Below are positions 8,955-18,195 of a stretch of 64,000 nucleotides of DNA, in pieces. Position numbers and translations under genes: made by a program. Source of the DNA: Novosphingobium sp. 17-62-19 (lineage in GTDB: Bacteria > Pseudomonadota > Alphaproteobacteria > Sphingomonadales > Sphingomonadaceae). Within the stretch, counting starts at the first letter, position 1. Each line of letters starts with the position of its first letter. Location: NCBI RefSeq assembly GCF_002256775.1, contig NZ_NCII01000019.1, forward strand, positions 1 through 64,000, read 5' to 3'. Below the pieces are notes generated by a model, which saw nothing but the letters and a program-made list of their open reading frames with translations, was not told where the DNA came from and did not search any database.

Positions 8955-9922
8955 GCGAAAACCTCAGGATTGCTGGCGTAAAACTCCAGCCGCCGCGCAA
9001 AGGCCATCGGATCTTTGCGCATCACCAGCGCATCGGCAGGCGTGTTCAGCCAGTCGTAGGCGCGGCTCGACGTAAAGCGGAGTGCCGCGCCCTGTGCGAG
9101 CAAGGGCAGAGCCGCGCGCTCTTCAGGCAAAAGCGGACGTACCGCCTCATACCCTTCCAGCAACGCGCGCGAGATATCGGCGTCGAACGTCTGCCCTGAG
9201 GTATCGAAACACCATGCTGCGTGCGTCACCGCCACGTCATAGGCCATCAGATCATTGCAGGCGAAGTAGAAGTCGATCAACCCGCTCACCTTGTTCCCGC
9301 GCATCAGCACGTTGTCCGGGAAAAGGTCGGCGTGGATCACCGATCGCGGCAGGTTATCAGGCCATCCCGCCGCCACCTTGGGCAGATGCTCTTCCACCAG
9401 CCCCGCCAGCGCCGGATCGATGATGGCCAGCCCGTCCGCACCACAGGCATCGAACAGCCGCTGCCATTCCGCCAGCCCCATGCCATTGGCGCGCGTACCT
9501 GCAAAGTCCCCCGCCGCGTGATGCATCTGCGCCAACGCCGCTCCCACGGCGCGGGCCTGCTCCTCGGTCGGCTCACTCACCGAAACGCCGGGCAGGAATT
9601 CGATCAGCGCCAAGGCCTTTTCGCCCCGCTTGCGATAGAGTCCGCCTTCGCGATCATGGATCGTGCGCGGCACCGGGCAGCCCTTGGCCGCAAGGTGATC
9701 CAGCAGCGAGAGGAAATAGGGCAGGTCTTCCAGCTCGATGCGGAATTCGTACATCGTCAGGATGAACCGCGCGCCGCCTCCGTCCTTGCCGGTCGTCTCC
9801 AGCAGCCAGTTGGAATTGGACACGCCCTCGGCAATGCCTTTGGCCGAGACCAGCTCGCCCACGTCGAATTCATTCACTAGCGCGGCCATCTCTTCCGCGC
9901 CGATCTGGGTGTAAACCGCCAT
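8951..9922 (-). CDS. thrB: homoserine kinase, aminoglycoside-phosphotransferase fold
   Basis: Homoserine kinase of the APH-like fold (type II ThrB), which phosphorylates L-homoserine in threonine synthesis. Family landmarks are the N-terminal [13 protein letters not shown] segment, the catalytic loop [13 protein letters not shown] and the metal-binding GLIDFYFAC. 323 residues matches the family. This is the version found in many alpha- and betaproteobacteria rather than the GHMP-type enzyme of E. coli. It lies 13 nt after ispH and overlaps rnhA by 4 nt; the linkage ispH-thrB-rnhA recurs in sphingomonads as far as I recall. Confidence 0.93.
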   Translation of the reverse strand: MAVYTQIGAEEMAALVNEFDVGELVSAKGIAEGVSNSNWLLETTGKDGGGARFILTMYEFRIELEDLPYFLSLLDHLAAKGCPVPRTIHDREGGLYRKRGEKALALIEFLPGVSVSEPTEEQARAVGAALAQMHHAAGDFAGTRANGMGLAEWQRLFDACGADGLAIIDPALAGLVEEHLPKVAAGWPDNLPRSVIHADLFPDNVLMRGNKVSGLIDFYFACNDLMAYDVAVTHAAWCFDTSGQTFDADISRALLEGYEAVRPLLPEERAALPLLAQGAALRFTSSRAYDWLNTPADALVMRKDPMAFARRLEFYASNPEVFA

Positions 9923-9935
9923 TTTATAAGTGCTT

Positions 9936-10904
9936 TCAGTCGAGCAGCTGGCGCGGCAGCTTGAACACCATCTTTTCCTCGGCGGTGGTCACGGTTTCCT
10001 CGGTCACGTGTCGCAACTCGCCGATCTTTGCCACCACTTCGCGCACCAGCACTTCGGGCGCAGAGGCCCCTGCCGTCACGCCCAGCGTGTTCACGCCGTC
10101 CAGCCATTCAGGCTCGATCTCGTTCGCCCGCTGGATCAGCCGCGAACGTGTACCCATGCGTTCGGCCACTTCGACCAGCCGCAGTGAATTGGAACTGTTG
10201 GGCGCGCCGATCACCAACAGCAGATCGCATTCGTTGGCAATCGCCTTCACCGCTTCTTGCCGGTTCGATGTGGCATAGCAGATGTCCTCCGCTTTCGGCC
10301 CGACGATCTGCGGAAACTTCGCCCGCAGCGCCTCGACGATCTCACGCGTGTCGTCCACCGAAAGCGTGGTCTGCGTAAGGAAGGCCAGCGGCGTATCTGA
10401 TGCAAAGCCCAGCTTGGCCACATCGGCCACAGTCTCGACCAAGGTGATCGTGCCCACAGGAACCTGACCCATCGTGCCGATCACTTCGGGATGGCCCTTG
10501 TGCCCCACGAACAGGATGTGCCGCCCGGCTTCAACCTGCCGTTCGGCCTGACGGTGGACCTTTGATACCAGCGGGCAGGTGGCATCGAGCCAGTCCAGCC
10601 CGCGCTCGGTCGCATCCTGTGGCACCACTTTGGGCACGCCGTGTGCGGAAAAGACCACCGGCGCGCCATCGGGCACCTGATCCAGTTCTTCCACAAAGAT
10701 CGCGCCCTTGGCCTTCAGCCCGTCGACCACAAAGCGGTTATGCACGATTTCATGCCGCACATAGACCGGCGCGCCATAACGCTCGATCGCGCGTTCGACG
10801 ATTTCGATTGCGCGGTCCACTCCGGCGCAAAAGCCACGTGGGGCGGCAATAAGCAGGCGAATGGGGGCCGTTTCGGCGGCGACATCTGGCAAGCTGGCGT
10901 TCAT
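9936..10904 (-). CDS. ispH: 4-hydroxy-3-methylbut-2-enyl diphosphate reductase
   Basis: IspH (LytB), the [4Fe-4S] enzyme of the last MEP-pathway step, yielding IPP and DMAPP. The three cluster cysteines are seen in [24 protein letters not shown] and [11 protein letters not shown], and the [10 protein letters not shown] motif lies between the second and third. The start is ATG 10904 (MNASLPDVA); an in-frame extension to 10976 has no family similarity. 322 residues is standard. It is the first gene of the ispH-thrB-rnhA operon and is divergent from the lipoprotein gene at 11025, with about 120 nt for both promoters. Confidence 0.95.
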   Translation of the reverse strand: MNASLPDVAAETAPIRLLIAAPRGFCAGVDRAIEIVERAIERYGAPVYVRHEIVHNRFVVDGLKAKGAIFVEELDQVPDGAPVVFSAHGVPKVVPQDATERGLDWLDATCPLVSKVHRQAERQVEAGRHILFVGHKGHPEVIGTMGQVPVGTITLVETVADVAKLGFASDTPLAFLTQTTLSVDDTREIVEALRAKFPQIVGPKAEDICYATSNRQEAVKAIANECDLLLVIGAPNSSNSLRLVEVAERMGTRSRLIQRANEIEPEWLDGVNTLGVTAGASAPEVLVREVVAKIGELRHVTEETVTTAEEKMVFKLPRQLLD

Positions 10905-11024
10905 GCAGCCGCACTTAGCAGCAACCAAAGCCCACCGCCATTGCCGAAAGCCACTGCGGCGATTAGAGGTGGCCAAAATTCCGGTGCCTCACGCGCCACA
11001 TGCGACCTTAAGGATACAGTGCCC

Positions 11025-11575
11025 ATGAACGCATCCGCCCGCCGTTTTGCCCTTATGGGCGCTCCGCTCGTTGCGGCGCTGGCGCTTTCGGCATGTGGCG
11101 GCAAAAGCGGCGAACTGGTGGTCGATGATGCCGTGGGCGTCACCGCGCTGCGCGATCCGTGCCCGCGTGTCGGCATTCCTGACTCTATTCGGTCGCCAGT
11201 TTTGATGTCTTGGCCCGCCGCACCAATACCAGCGGCGCACGCCGGGTCGAACTGCCCTATTTCTCTACTGTGATCCGTGGTGGCAATGTCGTTGTGGCCA
11301 AGCGCATTGGCAAGGTCGTGATCGACTTTGCCGATGGACAAGCCCGCGCCACTGCCAAGGGCCAGGCCGCCGCCTATGTCGAAAAGGCCGAAGCTTCGCT
11401 GCCCGAAGAGATGGTAAAGCGCATCACGCGCAAGCGCCGCGCCGGAGATCAGGACGCCGCGGTCGATCCGCTCTCGCAGCCAGACATCAAGGCAGCGCTT
11501 GCCCGCGCCAATTTCGAACTGCTCGTCGGCTTCCAGCTGACCGAAGCGCAATTGCAGTTCAACGTCCGCAAGTAA
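11025..11575 (+). pseudogene. putative lipoprotein, internal deletion with frameshift
   Basis: The N-terminal part from ATG 11025 encodes a signal peptide with lipobox LSACG and the start of a sphingomonad lipoprotein family (VTALRDPCPRVGIPD). The frame then runs into unrelated residues and stops at 11273. A second frame takes over around 11183–11190 (YSVASFDVLARR) and continues to the natural C-terminus ending FQLTEAQLQFNVRK at 11575. In relatives I recall, about 45–50 residues separate the IPD and FDV segments, so roughly 140 bp seem missing at about 11183, and the two halves are out of frame. Function of the family is unknown. A real deletion or an assembly gap are both possible. Confidence 0.75.
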
Positions 11576-11587
11576 CACACCTTCTTC

Positions 11588-11625
11588 ACCCCTCCCGCAG
11601 GCGGGAGGGGCCGGGGGTGGGCTGT
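11588..11625 (+). repeat. palindromic repeat, CCCCTCCCGC/GCGGGAGGGG type
   Basis: Perfect 9–10 nt arms CCCCTCCCGC and GCGGGAGGGG around a short loop, followed by CCGGGGGTGGG. Repeats of this type are common between genes in sphingomonad genomes. It lies between the broken lipoprotein gene and argS and could act as a transcription stop for the former, although no T-run follows. Confidence 0.6.
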
Positions 11626-11691
11626 CCCACACATCCGCAACCGCAAACCAATCCCTTTCGCTTGGGCAGAGATTGGGCTAACCGCGCGGCC

Positions 11692-13440
11692 ATGACTGAC
11701 GCCCGGATCAACCTTCACGCCGATTTCACATCGGTAATCCACATCGCGCTCACGGCGCTCGAAGCTTCTGGCACGCTGCCCGCTGGCCTGCCGCGTAGCA
11801 CGGTCACATGCGAGCCGCCGCGTGATCCTTCGCACGGCGATCTATCCACCAACGCCGCGATGGTGCTGGCCAAGCCCGCCGGAACCAACCCGCGCGCTCT
11901 GGCGGCCTTGCTGGTGGCTGAACTGGAAAAAGAGCCCCGAGTCGTCTCGGCTGAAATCGCCGGCCCCGGCTTCATCAACTTGCGCCTGACCGACGATGCA
12001 TGGCGCGGTGAACTCGCCCTGATTGCGCAGAGCGCTGCCGACTATGGCCGCTCGCAGATGGGCGGCGGCAAGGTCGTGAACGTTGAATACGTCTCGGCCA
12101 ATCCCACCGGCCCGATGCACATGGGCCATTGCCGTGGCGCAGTGGTGGGCGATGCGCTGGCCGATCTGCTGGCCTATGCCGGGCACAAGGTTATCAAGGA
12201 ATACTACGTCAACGATGCGGGCGCGCAGGTTGATGTGCTCGCCCGCTCGGTTCACATGCGGTATCGCGAAGCGCTGGGTGAAACCATCGAGATTCCCGAA
12301 GGCCTCTATCCGGGCGATTACCTCGTTCCCGTGGGGCAGGCGCTGGCCGAGGAATTTGGCGTTACTTACAAGGACGCCCCCGAAGCCGATTGGCTGATCC
12401 TCTTCCGCACCCGCGCGGTTGCGGCGATGATGGACATGATCCGCACCGATCTGGCAACGCTGGGCATCCACCACGATCTGTTTTCGTCCGAAGCCGAACT
12501 GCAGGCCTCGGGCAAGGTCGATGCTGCCGAACAATACCTGCGCAGCCACGACCTGATATATGATGGCCTGCTGGAAGCGCCCAAGGGCAAGACGCTGGAC
12601 GATTGGGAGCCGGTCGAATTGCCACTGTTCCGCTCGACCAAGTTTGGTGACGATCAGGACCGCCCGATCAAGAAATCGAACGGTGCGTGGACCTATTTCG
12701 GCGCGGACCTCGCCTATCACTTCCAGAAGTCGCAAAATGCCGATGCGCTGGTGGACATCTGGGGTGCGGACCACGCTGGAACGGTAAAGCGGATCAAGGC
12801 CGCCGTCGCCGCGCTGACCAGTGCCGAAGGCGGCACGCCAAAGCCTTTCGAGGTCAAGCTGGTGCAGATGGTGCAGCTTCTGCGCGATGGCCAACCGGTG
12901 AAAATGTCCAAGCGGGCCGGAACTTTCGTAACCCTTTCGGATGTTGTTGCCGAAGTCGGCAAGGACGTCGTGCGCTTCACCATGCTCACCCGCAAGCCCG
13001 ATGCGCAGATGGACTTTGACTTTGCCAAGGTGATTGAGGCCAGCAAGGACAACCCGGTATTCTACGTGCAATATGCCCACGCGCGCATCTGCCGGAACCT
13101 GAAAAAGGGCACAGATGAAGGGTTTATGCCATCGGCAGAAAACCTTGGCCTGCTGGGCGAGGAAGAACTGGCGCTGGTCAAACTGGCCGCACAATTCCCG
13201 CGCACGGTCGAAGCCGCCGCCGTTGCGCGCGAACCGCACCGCATCGCGTTCTTCCTGCATGACCTCGCATCGGCCTTCCATTCCTATTACAATCTGGGGA
13301 ATGACCGGCCTGAGAAGCGGTTCATTGTGGCACACGACTCCGCTTTGACCGCAGCCCGCCTTTTCCTTGCCGCGCAAATCGGGCAAGTAGTCCGCAATGG
13401 TCTCGCGCTGCTTGGCGTTGAGGCCGCGCAAGAACTTTGA
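11692..13440 (+). CDS. argS: arginyl-tRNA synthetase
   Basis: Class I arginyl-tRNA synthetase of 582 residues. The HIGH signature is HMGH at residues 143–146, within NPTGPMHMGHCRG, and the KMSKS-loop equivalent is KMSKRAG at 404–410. The N-terminal Add-1 domain and the C-terminal DALR anticodon-binding domain (about 465–582, with HDLASAFHSYYN) are complete. Start ATG 11692 (MTDARINL) matches the family; the frame is open back to 11617 without similarity. The SPOR protein gene follows by 29 nt. Confidence 0.95.
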   Translation: MTDARINLHADFTSVIHIALTALEASGTLPAGLPRSTVTCEPPRDPSHGDLSTNAAMVLAKPAGTNPRALAALLVAELEKEPRVVSAEIAGPGFINLRLTDDAWRGELALIAQSAADYGRSQMGGGKVVNVEYVSANPTGPMHMGHCRGAVVGDALADLLAYAGHKVIKEYYVNDAGAQVDVLARSVHMRYREALGETIEIPEGLYPGDYLVPVGQALAEEFGVTYKDAPEADWLILFRTRAVAAMMDMIRTDLATLGIHHDLFSSEAELQASGKVDAAEQYLRSHDLIYDGLLEAPKGKTLDDWEPVELPLFRSTKFGDDQDRPIKKSNGAWTYFGADLAYHFQKSQNADALVDIWGADHAGTVKRIKAAVAALTSAEGGTPKPFEVKLVQMVQLLRDGQPVKMSKRAGTFVTLSDVVAEVGKDVVRFTMLTRKPDAQMDFDFAKVIEASKDNPVFYVQYAHARICRNLKKGTDEGFMPSAENLGLLGEEELALVKLAAQFPRTVEAAAVAREPHRIAFFLHDLASAFHSYYNLGNDRPEKRFIVAHDSALTAARLFLAAQIGQVVRNGLALLGVEAAQEL

Positions 13441-13469
13441 CGTCACGGATTTTGGGGCAGGGACAAGAC

Positions 13470-14270
13470 ATGCACGGCGATGATGACCAGAACGACTGGG
13501 ACAACAAAACGGTGCTGCAGCCTGAGGGGTTGAAGCCGTTCAACGTGTCTGAGGAACTGGGCGAAGCAGCAGATGGCGCGCGCGATACTGCGCGCGATAC
13601 TGCGCTCGACGCTGAGAATGCCGCGCGCCTTGCTTTGGGTGATGAAGAGCGCCTGCCTTGGCTCGAAAGCGCCGATGATGTTGATGATGAAGAGGAAGAC
13701 AGCGGCAACGGTCGCCTGATCGGCTTCGCGCTTGCTGGCCTGCTTGCACTCGCCGCGCTGATTGGTGGCATCTGGTACGCCAGCAATCGCAATTCGGTTG
13801 CCAACAACGCTGATGGCAGCCTGATCGAAGCGAGCAAGGAACCTTACAAGGTTGCGCCCAAGGATCCGGGTGGCAAGACTTTCGCTGGCACCGGCGATTC
13901 CAGCTTCAAGGTGAGCGAGGGCGAAAAGCCCGTTGCCAACCTCGCAGGCTCAGCATCGCCTGCGCCAGCAGCATCGCCTTCGGCCAAGCCCAGCACATCG
14001 GCCGCCGCAGCAAGCCCAGCTGCTCCGGCAACCGGTGGTGTAGGCGTGCAGGTTGGCGCGTTCTCGTCAAAGGCGACCGCCGAAGCTGGCTGGCAAAAGC
14101 TGGCGGGCAACCATGAAGCACTTAAGGGCCTCTCGCACCGCGTGATCGAAGGCAAGGCCGACATCGGCACCGTCTACCGCCTGCAAGCTGTCGCGGGCGA
14201 TGGCGCTGCCGCTGATGCGCTGTGCCGCAAATTGCAGGCCGGTGGCCTCAAGTGCCAGGTCAAACGTTGA
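13470..14270 (+). CDS. SPOR-domain envelope protein
   Basis: Bitopic inner-membrane protein of 266 residues with an acidic cytoplasmic N-terminus, one membrane helix (about residues 88–108, LIGFALAGLLALAALIGG), a Pro/Ala/Ser-rich periplasmic linker and a C-terminal SPOR domain (about 190–266, VGVQVGAFSSKATAEAGW to LKCQVKR). SPOR domains bind denuded glycan strands at the septum, so a division role is likely. Start ATG 13470 is preceded by GGGGCAGGGA; an earlier TTG at 13437 overlaps argS. A short in-frame duplication encodes ARDTARDT near residue 36. It sits upstream of nagZ, another peptidoglycan gene. Confidence 0.88.
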   Translation: MHGDDDQNDWDNKTVLQPEGLKPFNVSEELGEAADGARDTARDTALDAENAARLALGDEERLPWLESADDVDDEEEDSGNGRLIGFALAGLLALAALIGGIWYASNRNSVANNADGSLIEASKEPYKVAPKDPGGKTFAGTGDSSFKVSEGEKPVANLAGSASPAPAASPSAKPSTSAAAASPAAPATGGVGVQVGAFSSKATAEAGWQKLAGNHEALKGLSHRVIEGKADIGTVYRLQAVAGDGAAADALCRKLQAGGLKCQVKR

Positions 14271-14282
14271 GCTGAAACCAAT

Positions 14283-14342
14283 CCTCCCCGTTTTTGCGAA
14301 GCACAAATGGGGAGGTGGCAGCCTGCAGGGCTGACGGAGGGG
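14283..14342 (+). repeat. palindromic repeat, CCTCCCC/GGGGAGG type
   Basis: Inverted arms CCTCCCC and GGGGAGG enclose a 19-nt loop, and a second small stem with CCTGCAGGG-like pairing and a trailing GACGGAGGGG follow. This compound element resembles a repeat scattered through sphingomonad genomes. It separates the SPOR gene from nagZ and could terminate transcription of the former. Confidence 0.6.
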
Positions 14343-14421
14343 TAACTTTCAAGCCCCCTTTTCCCCCATCATCACCGCAACTGCCCTTGCAAAACCGGCA
14401 ATCCTGCGCGATTCCTCAGCA

Positions 14422-15371
14422 ATGCTGCCCGCCATCTTCGGCCTGTCCGGCCTGGTCCTGACCGACGACGAACGCGCGTTTTTCCGCGACTGTGACCCTG
14501 CCGGGTACATCCTGTTTGGCCGCAACATCGAAACCCGCGCCCAAGCCCGCGCGCTGACCGACGAACTGCGCGCGCTACACGGGCGCGACCGCACATTCAT
14601 CTGCATCGATCAGGAAGGTGGCCGCGTTGCGCGGATGAAGCCGCCGGTGTGGCTTCCCTATCCTGCGGGTGAAGCGTTTGATCGCCTCTATGAGACTGCG
14701 CCAGCCAGCGCGATTGAGGCGGCGCGCGCCAACGCCCACGCACTCGGGCTGGACCTTGCCGAAGCGGGCATCAACGTAGATTGCCTACCCTTGCTGGATG
14801 TTCGCCAGCCCGGTGCGCATGATGTGATCGGGGACCGCGCGCTGGGCACAGAACCAATGCGCGTGGCAGCGCTGGGCCGCGCCACGCTCGATGGTCTGGC
14901 GCGCGCCGGAATTGCAGGTGTGGTCAAACACATGCCGGGGCATGGGCGCTCGCTGGTAGACAGCCACAAGGAAACGCCGCTGGTCACCGCCTCGGCTGAG
15001 GAACTGGAACTGGACCTCGCGCCCTTCCGCACGCTGCGGAACGCCAACATCGGCATGACCGGCCACTTGCGCTTCACCGCATGGGATGCGGAAAATCCCG
15101 CCACGCTCTCACCTTTCGTGATCGAGGAAGTGATCCGCAAGGCCATCGGCTTTGACGGCCTGTTGCTCACCGACGATCTGGATATGCAGATTGCTGGGCA
15201 AAAATGGACGATATGGTGGGCATCGCCAAGGCGCTTTCGCCCATGAGCGCGAAGACTGCCGAGCGGCTGGACCGCGCGCTTGCTCCCACTTCGGCCTTCG
15301 ATGGTCCCAACGATCTTGCCGAACAGCAAACGCTTCTGGCCACCCGTGACCAGTTGCTGGCGCTGGCCTGA
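14422..15371 (+). pseudogene. nagZ: beta-N-acetylhexosaminidase NagZ, internal deletion with frameshift
   Basis: Glycoside hydrolase family 3 enzyme of peptidoglycan recycling in the cytoplasm. The first frame (14422 onward) is textbook NagZ: IDQEGGRVARM, KHMPGHGRS with the catalytic-loop His in DSHKETPLV, and LLLTDDLDM carrying the nucleophile Asp near residue 250. Directly after DLDMQ the frame fails and stops at 15246. The true C-terminus resumes in another frame at about 15192 with CWAKMDDMVGIAKALSP and runs to the TGA at 15369–15371, which overlaps the scpA ATG by one base. Roughly 25 residues (about 70–75 bp, an estimate from family memory) are missing at about 15190. Without repair, no functional protein is expected. 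Confidence 0.85.
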
Positions 15372-16168
15372 TGGACGATCTCGCGGAACCTGCATTGTTT
15401 GATAGCGACGCCGAATGGAACGGCATCGCTTCGGCAGAAACGGGTGACGCGGCGCTCTATCTGGAACTGGACGGCTGGGAAGGGCCGCTCGATCTGCTGC
15501 TGGAACTGGCCCGACGGCAGAAGGTGGACCTTCGAAAAATCTCTATTCTTGAACTGGTTGGCCAATATCTCGACTACATCGAGCAGGCCAAGGCGCTGAA
15601 GTTGGAACTGGCCGCCGACTATCTGGTGATGGCGGCATGGCTCGCCTACCTCAAGTCGCTGCTGCTGCTCCCGCGTGATCCCGAAGTGCAGCCAAGCCCC
15701 GAGGAACTGGCGCTTAAGCTGCAATTGCGGCTGCAGCGCCTCGGCGCGATGCGGGAAGCGGGGGCGCGGTTGATGGCGCGGGACCGGGTGGGGCGTGAGG
15801 TGTTTGTGCGTGGCGCACCCGAAGGCTTGCGCGTGGATCGCAAGGCCTTGTGGAAGTGCGATATTTTTGCACTCATTCAGGCTTATGGTGCGATCAAGCA
15901 TCGCAACCAGCCTGTCGTCCACATGGTGCGCGAACGTGCGGTGATGACGCTTGATGCGGCGCTGGCGCGTGTTTCGAAAATGCTCGGCGTGGCGATGGAA
16001 TGGACCGATTTACGGGCCTTCCTGCCACTTGATGGTGACCCGATGCTGCGCAAATCGGCGCTTGCCTCTAGTTTCCTTGCGGCGCTGGAACTGGCCAAGC
16101 AGGGCAAGGCTGAAATCGCGCAGGATCAGGCATTTGGGCCGCTGATGTTGCGGGCCGCGCGCGCATGA
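15371..16168 (+). CDS. scpA: segregation and condensation protein A
   Basis: Kleisin subunit of the bacterial SMC condensin. Of 265 residues, the N-terminal kleisin segment is clear (DGWEGPLDLLLELARRQKVDL, about 35–55, then ILELVGQYLDYIE), followed by AADYLVMAAWLAYLKSLLLLP. The C-terminal winged-helix part, which binds the SMC head, ends with SSFLAALELAKQGKAEIAQ. Its ATG overlaps the nagZ stop by one base, and its stop overlaps scpB by 4 nt. This nagZ-scpA-scpB order is widespread in alphaproteobacteria. Confidence 0.95.
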   Translation: MDDLAEPALFDSDAEWNGIASAETGDAALYLELDGWEGPLDLLLELARRQKVDLRKISILELVGQYLDYIEQAKALKLELAADYLVMAAWLAYLKSLLLLPRDPEVQPSPEELALKLQLRLQRLGAMREAGARLMARDRVGREVFVRGAPEGLRVDRKALWKCDIFALIQAYGAIKHRNQPVVHMVRERAVMTLDAALARVSKMLGVAMEWTDLRAFLPLDGDPMLRKSALASSFLAALELAKQGKAEIAQDQAFGPLMLRAARA

Positions 16169-16773
16169 CGCCGCTGGATGACCTTGAGCGCGCGGTTGAG
16201 GCGACGCTGTTTGCGTCCGAGCAACCCCTTACGGAACAAGAGATTTCTGCGCATCTGGAAGGCGCGGACGTGAGTGCATCCTTAAGTGCACTGAAATGCA
16301 CCTACGAGCACCGAGGCGTCCATCTGGTGGAACGAGGAGGCCGCTGGCACTTCCAGACAGCCCCTGATCTGGCCCATCTGCTCCGCCGCGAAAAAGAAGA
16401 GCCAAGGCGGCTCTCGCGCGCGGCGACTGAAGCGCTTGCGATCATCGCCTATCACGAACCCGTCAGCCGCGCCGAGATCGAAGCGATTCGCGGTGTGCAG
16501 ACCGCCAAGGGGACTTTGGACGTACTGCTGGAGGCAGGCTGGATACGTATTGCCGGGCGCCGCGAAGTTCCGGGGCGGCCTACGATATACGCGACAACCC
16601 CCGAATTTCTCACGCATTTCGGCCTTCAATCGCGCCGCGACCTGCCCGGAATCGAGGAATTGCGCGCGGCCGGGCTGCTCGATCCGGTGGACGAGGCGTT
16701 TGCCGTCTTGACGGGGGGCGACGATGCGGACACGGGAACACTTGATCCGCCTGACGAAGAAAGCGCGGATTGA
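16165..16773 (+). CDS. scpB: segregation and condensation protein B
   Basis: ScpB, the dimeric winged-helix partner of ScpA in the SMC complex. The 202 residues contain both winged helices; the second carries the signature EALAIIAYHEPVSRAEIEAIRGV (about 90–112) and the following PGRPTIYATTPEFLTHFGL. The acidic C-terminal tail is typical. It overlaps scpA by 4 nt (ATGA) and is followed after 65 nt by the tat genes. Confidence 0.95.
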   Translation: MTPLDDLERAVEATLFASEQPLTEQEISAHLEGADVSASLSALKCTYEHRGVHLVERGGRWHFQTAPDLAHLLRREKEEPRRLSRAATEALAIIAYHEPVSRAEIEAIRGVQTAKGTLDVLLEAGWIRIAGRREVPGRPTIYATTPEFLTHFGLQSRRDLPGIEELRAAGLLDPVDEAFAVLTGGDDADTGTLDPPDEESAD

Positions 16774-16838
16774 AGCGATTGATTTGCTGGCAAGTGGGGC
16801 GCGCCGTCCCTATCTAGGGGCGCAAAGGAGTTTGTGAC

Positions 16839-16955
16839 ATGGGTGGTCTTTCCCTTCCTCACCTGATCGTGCTGGCACCCGCGCAATTGCAGCAGCAGAC
16901 GCCGCCGCCCGCGCAGCCTGCGCCGCAGCCGACGTCTTCGGATCAGGCCAAGTAA
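16839..16955 (+). CDS. tatA: TatA-like protein with the core deleted (38 residues)
   Basis: A 38-codon frame with a strong ribosome site (AAAGGAG, 8 nt before ATG 16839) directly upstream of tatB and tatC. It starts MGGLSLPHLIVLA, the N-terminus of TatA, and ends in a Gln/Pro-rich tail (PAQPAPQPTSSDQAK) typical of TatA C-termini. Everything between is missing: the rest of the transmembrane helix, the FGRGRI hinge and the amphipathic helix with GDFGKGIK. Intact proteins are about 75–80 residues, so about 35–40 codons appear lost, in frame. As written it cannot form a Tat pore. Position and both ends support the identification; no paralogue is in the window. Confidence 0.75.
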   Translation: MGGLSLPHLIVLAPAQLQQQTPPPAQPAPQPTSSDQAK

Positions 16956-16982
16956 GATCCTGAATATAAAGGCGCTTTAGCC

Positions 16983-17372
16983 GTGTTTGACGTCGGCGCG
17001 TCCGAACTTCTGCTGCTGGTGATTGTGGCGATCGTGGTTATCGGCCCCAAGGACCTGCCGCTTGCCTTGCGCACTGCGGGTCAATGGGTGGCAAAAATGC
17101 GCCGCGTTTCCAATCACTTCCGCTCTGGCATCGAAACCATGATCCGCGAGGCGGAAATGGAGGAGATGGAAAAGAAGTGGAAGGAACAGAACGAGCGGAT
17201 CATGCGCGAGACGGCCGAGCAGGAAGCTGCCGCTGCAGCCGGACAGACACCCGAAGCGGCAATTGACCAGAACGATCCCTATCCCGTGCCGCTTGCATCC
17301 GATGCACATGCCGCCGATCCGGTGATGATCGGCCCGATGCCGCCCGAAAAGCCCGAAGGCGCGCAGCCGTGA
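16983..17372 (+). CDS. tatB: Sec-independent translocase subunit TatB
   Basis: TatB, which with TatC recognises twin-arginine signal peptides. The 129 residues have the short N-terminal membrane helix FDVGASELLLLVIVAIVVIGPKDLP, the conserved GPKDLP hinge, an amphipathic helix (LRTAGQWVAKMRRVSNHFRSGIE broken over residues 28–50), a charged coiled region, and a Pro-rich tail. It starts with GTG and lies 27 nt after the tatA remnant; the stop overlaps tatC by 4 nt. Confidence 0.93.
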   Translation: MFDVGASELLLLVIVAIVVIGPKDLPLALRTAGQWVAKMRRVSNHFRSGIETMIREAEMEEMEKKWKEQNERIMRETAEQEAAAAAGQTPEAAIDQNDPYPVPLASDAHAADPVMIGPMPPEKPEGAQP

Positions 17373-18178
17373 TCAACGATATTGACGAGACACAGGCTCC
17401 GCTGCTTGATCACCTGATAGAACTGCGCACCCGCCTGCTCCGGTGCGTCTATGCGCTGATTGCGACGTTTGCCGTCTGCTTCTATTTTGCCGATGATATC
17501 TTTGCGATTCTGGCCCAGCCACTGGTCCACGCCTTTCCGCCGGGGCAAGGCAAGCTGATCTATACCAAGCTTTACGAAGCGTTCTTTGTCGAGCTGAAAG
17601 TGTCGATGTTCGCGGCGTTTCTGGTCAGCTTTCCTGTGATCGCCAACCAGCTTTGGGCGTTCGTTGCTCCGGGTCTTTACGCCCGTGAGAAGAAGGCGTT
17701 TTTGCCGTTCCTGCTGGCCACGCCGGTGCTGTTCACGATGGGGGCAAGCCTTGCCTACTTTGTGGTCATGCCGACCGCGTTCAAGTGGTTTTTGGGCTTT
17801 GAAGGCAACAAGGGCGGGCTGCAACTGGAAGCGCTACCGGGGACGGGGGATTACCTCAGCCTGGTGATGCAGTTCATCCTCGCGTTCGGAATCAGTTTTC
17901 TGCTGCCGGTTCTGCTGATGCTTCTCAACCGGGCAGGGATTGTGAACCGTGCGCAACTCGTTACGGCGCGGCGGTATGTGATCGTGGGTATCTTTGCCGT
18001 GGCCACCGTTGCGACGCCGCCCGATGTGGTTTCGCAATTGATGCTGGCGATTCCGCTGCTGTTCCTGTTCGAAGGCACACTGATCCTGATGCGCTTTACT
18101 GAAAAGGCAGATGCAAAGCGCCGGGCCGAGGAAGAGGCGGCGGAACTTGCTGCGAGCGAGACGCCGCTCATTCCCTGA
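17369..18178 (+). CDS. tatC: Sec-independent translocase subunit TatC
   Basis: Polytopic inner-membrane TatC, the receptor core of the Tat translocon, 269 residues with six predicted helices. Signatures include the N-terminal LLDHLIELRTRLLRC (the conserved HLxELRxR), VSFPVIANQLWAFVAPGLYAREKK in the first cytoplasmic loop, and the P-rich VATPPDVVSQLMLAIPLLFLFE near the end. The start is GTG 17369, overlapping tatB. Convergent with the amidohydrolase gene, with 17 nt between the stops and no clear terminator. Confidence 0.95.
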   Translation: MINDIDETQAPLLDHLIELRTRLLRCVYALIATFAVCFYFADDIFAILAQPLVHAFPPGQGKLIYTKLYEAFFVELKVSMFAAFLVSFPVIANQLWAFVAPGLYAREKKAFLPFLLATPVLFTMGASLAYFVVMPTAFKWFLGFEGNKGGLQLEALPGTGDYLSLVMQFILAFGISFLLPVLLMLLNRAGIVNRAQLVTARRYVIVGIFAVATVATPPDVVSQLMLAIPLLFLFEGTLILMRFTEKADAKRRAEEEAAELAASETPLIP

Positions 18179-18195
18179 ACTTTTCTGAGCGTAGG

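Noticed and set aside
11842..13446. 534-codon open frame on the minus strand opposite argS
   Set aside because: Antisense shadow of a GC-rich gene: no family similarity, no ribosome site, and argS is clearly real.
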